From Prevotella sp. (GTDB taxonomy: Bacteria > Bacteroidota > Bacteroidia > Bacteroidales > Bacteroidaceae), in assembly GCA_016283605.1 (NCBI GenBank), contig JAEENF010000104.1:1-13795 (forward strand): a stretch of DNA of 13,795 bases, read 5' to 3'. Each line of letters begins with the position of its first letter. The first letter of the stretch is position 1. The position numbers and the translations under genes were made by a program. Positions 13,541-13,795 of this stretch are shown one piece after another. A model generated the notes under the pieces. It saw nothing but the letters and a program-made list of their open reading frames with translations, did not search any database and was not told the origin of the DNA.

Positions 13541-13567
13541 TCACTATTCACTATTAACTATTCACTA
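13540..13567 (+). repeat. Heptad array between nitroreductase and MFS transporter genes
   Basis: Four units, TTCACTA, TTCACTA, TTAACTA and TTCACTA, follow directly after the terminator. The minus-strand stop TAG of the transporter gene (13565-13567) is the last three bases of the array. Confidence 0.85.
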
Positions 13568-13795
13568 TACTTCGATGGGCTTGTATTTCGGCACGAGTGC
13601 CTTCATGATACACCAGCCGATAAGGTAAGCCACTGCACAGATGCAGAAGACGACCATGTAGGCAGCAGGCTTGCCTTCGAAGCCGAAGAACTGGAAGTTA
13701 GCACCCTGAGCAGCCGCCCAGTCGAAGAACATACCAGATCCCTTGTTGATGGACATCGAACCGATACCACCCGCCATCGTACCAAGACCTACAAT
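13565..13795 (-). CDS. MFS transporter, hexuronate/sugar-acid type, 3' part only
   Basis: The gene runs off the right edge of the window; 76 C-terminal residues are visible, beginning IVGLGTMAGGIGSM. The glycine-rich GTMAGGIGSMSINKGSG stretch is typical of the late transmembrane region of ExuT-like anion:cation symporter family members. It is followed by a polar loop (DWAAAQGANFQFFGFEG), a last membrane helix (YMVVFCICAVAYLIGWCIMK) and a cytoplasmic tail ALVPKYKPIEV. Substrate (hexuronate or related sugar acid) is inferred from family likeness only. The stop codon lies in a heptad array. It is convergent to the nitroreductase gene. Confidence 0.75.
   Translation of the reverse strand: MVGLGTMAGGIGSMSINKGSGMFFDWAAAQGANFQFFGFEGKPAAYMVVFCICAVAYLIGWCIMKALVPKYKPIEV

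Overview
The window looks like a chromosomal segment from the order Bacteroidales, most likely Prevotella or a close relative. Three things point there: promoter -7 elements of the form TAnnTTTG with no clear Shine-Dalgarno sites; families restricted to or typical of Bacteroidetes (a PorE-like TPR/PD40/OmpA lipoprotein, DUF5056 and DUF6249 proteins beside an ECF sigma factor); and the general protein style. No tRNA, rRNA, CRISPR array or intact insertion sequence is visible.

Layout, left to right. The 3' end of an unidentified gene (to 185) is followed by a strong terminator hairpin that overlaps the start of a large PorE/OmpA-type lipoprotein gene (236-2344, +). Convergent to it is a four-gene minus-strand operon (4036 down to 2226): DUF6249 membrane protein, PspC-domain protein, ECF sigma factor and DUF5056 membrane protein, the last probably acting on the sigma factor. 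Its last gene runs 119 nt antisense into the OmpA gene. Divergent from that operon is a plus-strand operon: RsmF-type rRNA cytosine methyltransferase, thymidylate synthase (thyA) and dihydrofolate reductase (folA), 4141-6790. ThyA consumes methylene-THF and releases DHF, which FolA recycles. Convergent to these are dnaA and an SGNH hydrolase (9017 down to 6780). A 264-nt gene-free stretch follows. A second minus-strand operon (12620 down to 9339) encodes a protein resembling the C-terminal accessory domain of B12-dependent ribonucleotide reductase, FolB, a secreted N-acetylmuramoyl-L-alanine amidase with a SPOR-like tail, and an MlaD/MCE lipid-transport subunit. A nitroreductase gene (12760-13527, +) with its own promoter and terminator, and the 3' end of an MFS sugar-acid transporter (minus), close the window.

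The most unusual content is repetitive DNA. Seven short arrays of 7-bp tandem units, with several different unit sequences (TTCACTA/TTCACTT, AAGAATT, ATTATTC, AGTCTAT, AGTTTAG), lie both between genes and inside reading frames. Three of them supply stop codons (rsmF-like, folB, MFS transporter) and one also supplies the GTG start of the amidase. The methyltransferase gene is the hot spot: it carries a loopless 68-bp palindrome that is translated in frame, three heptad arrays inside the coding region and a fourth at its stop codon. None of these disrupts the conserved catalytic motifs.

Most protein calls rest on visible motifs and are secure. Claims about repeat mobility and regulation are inference.
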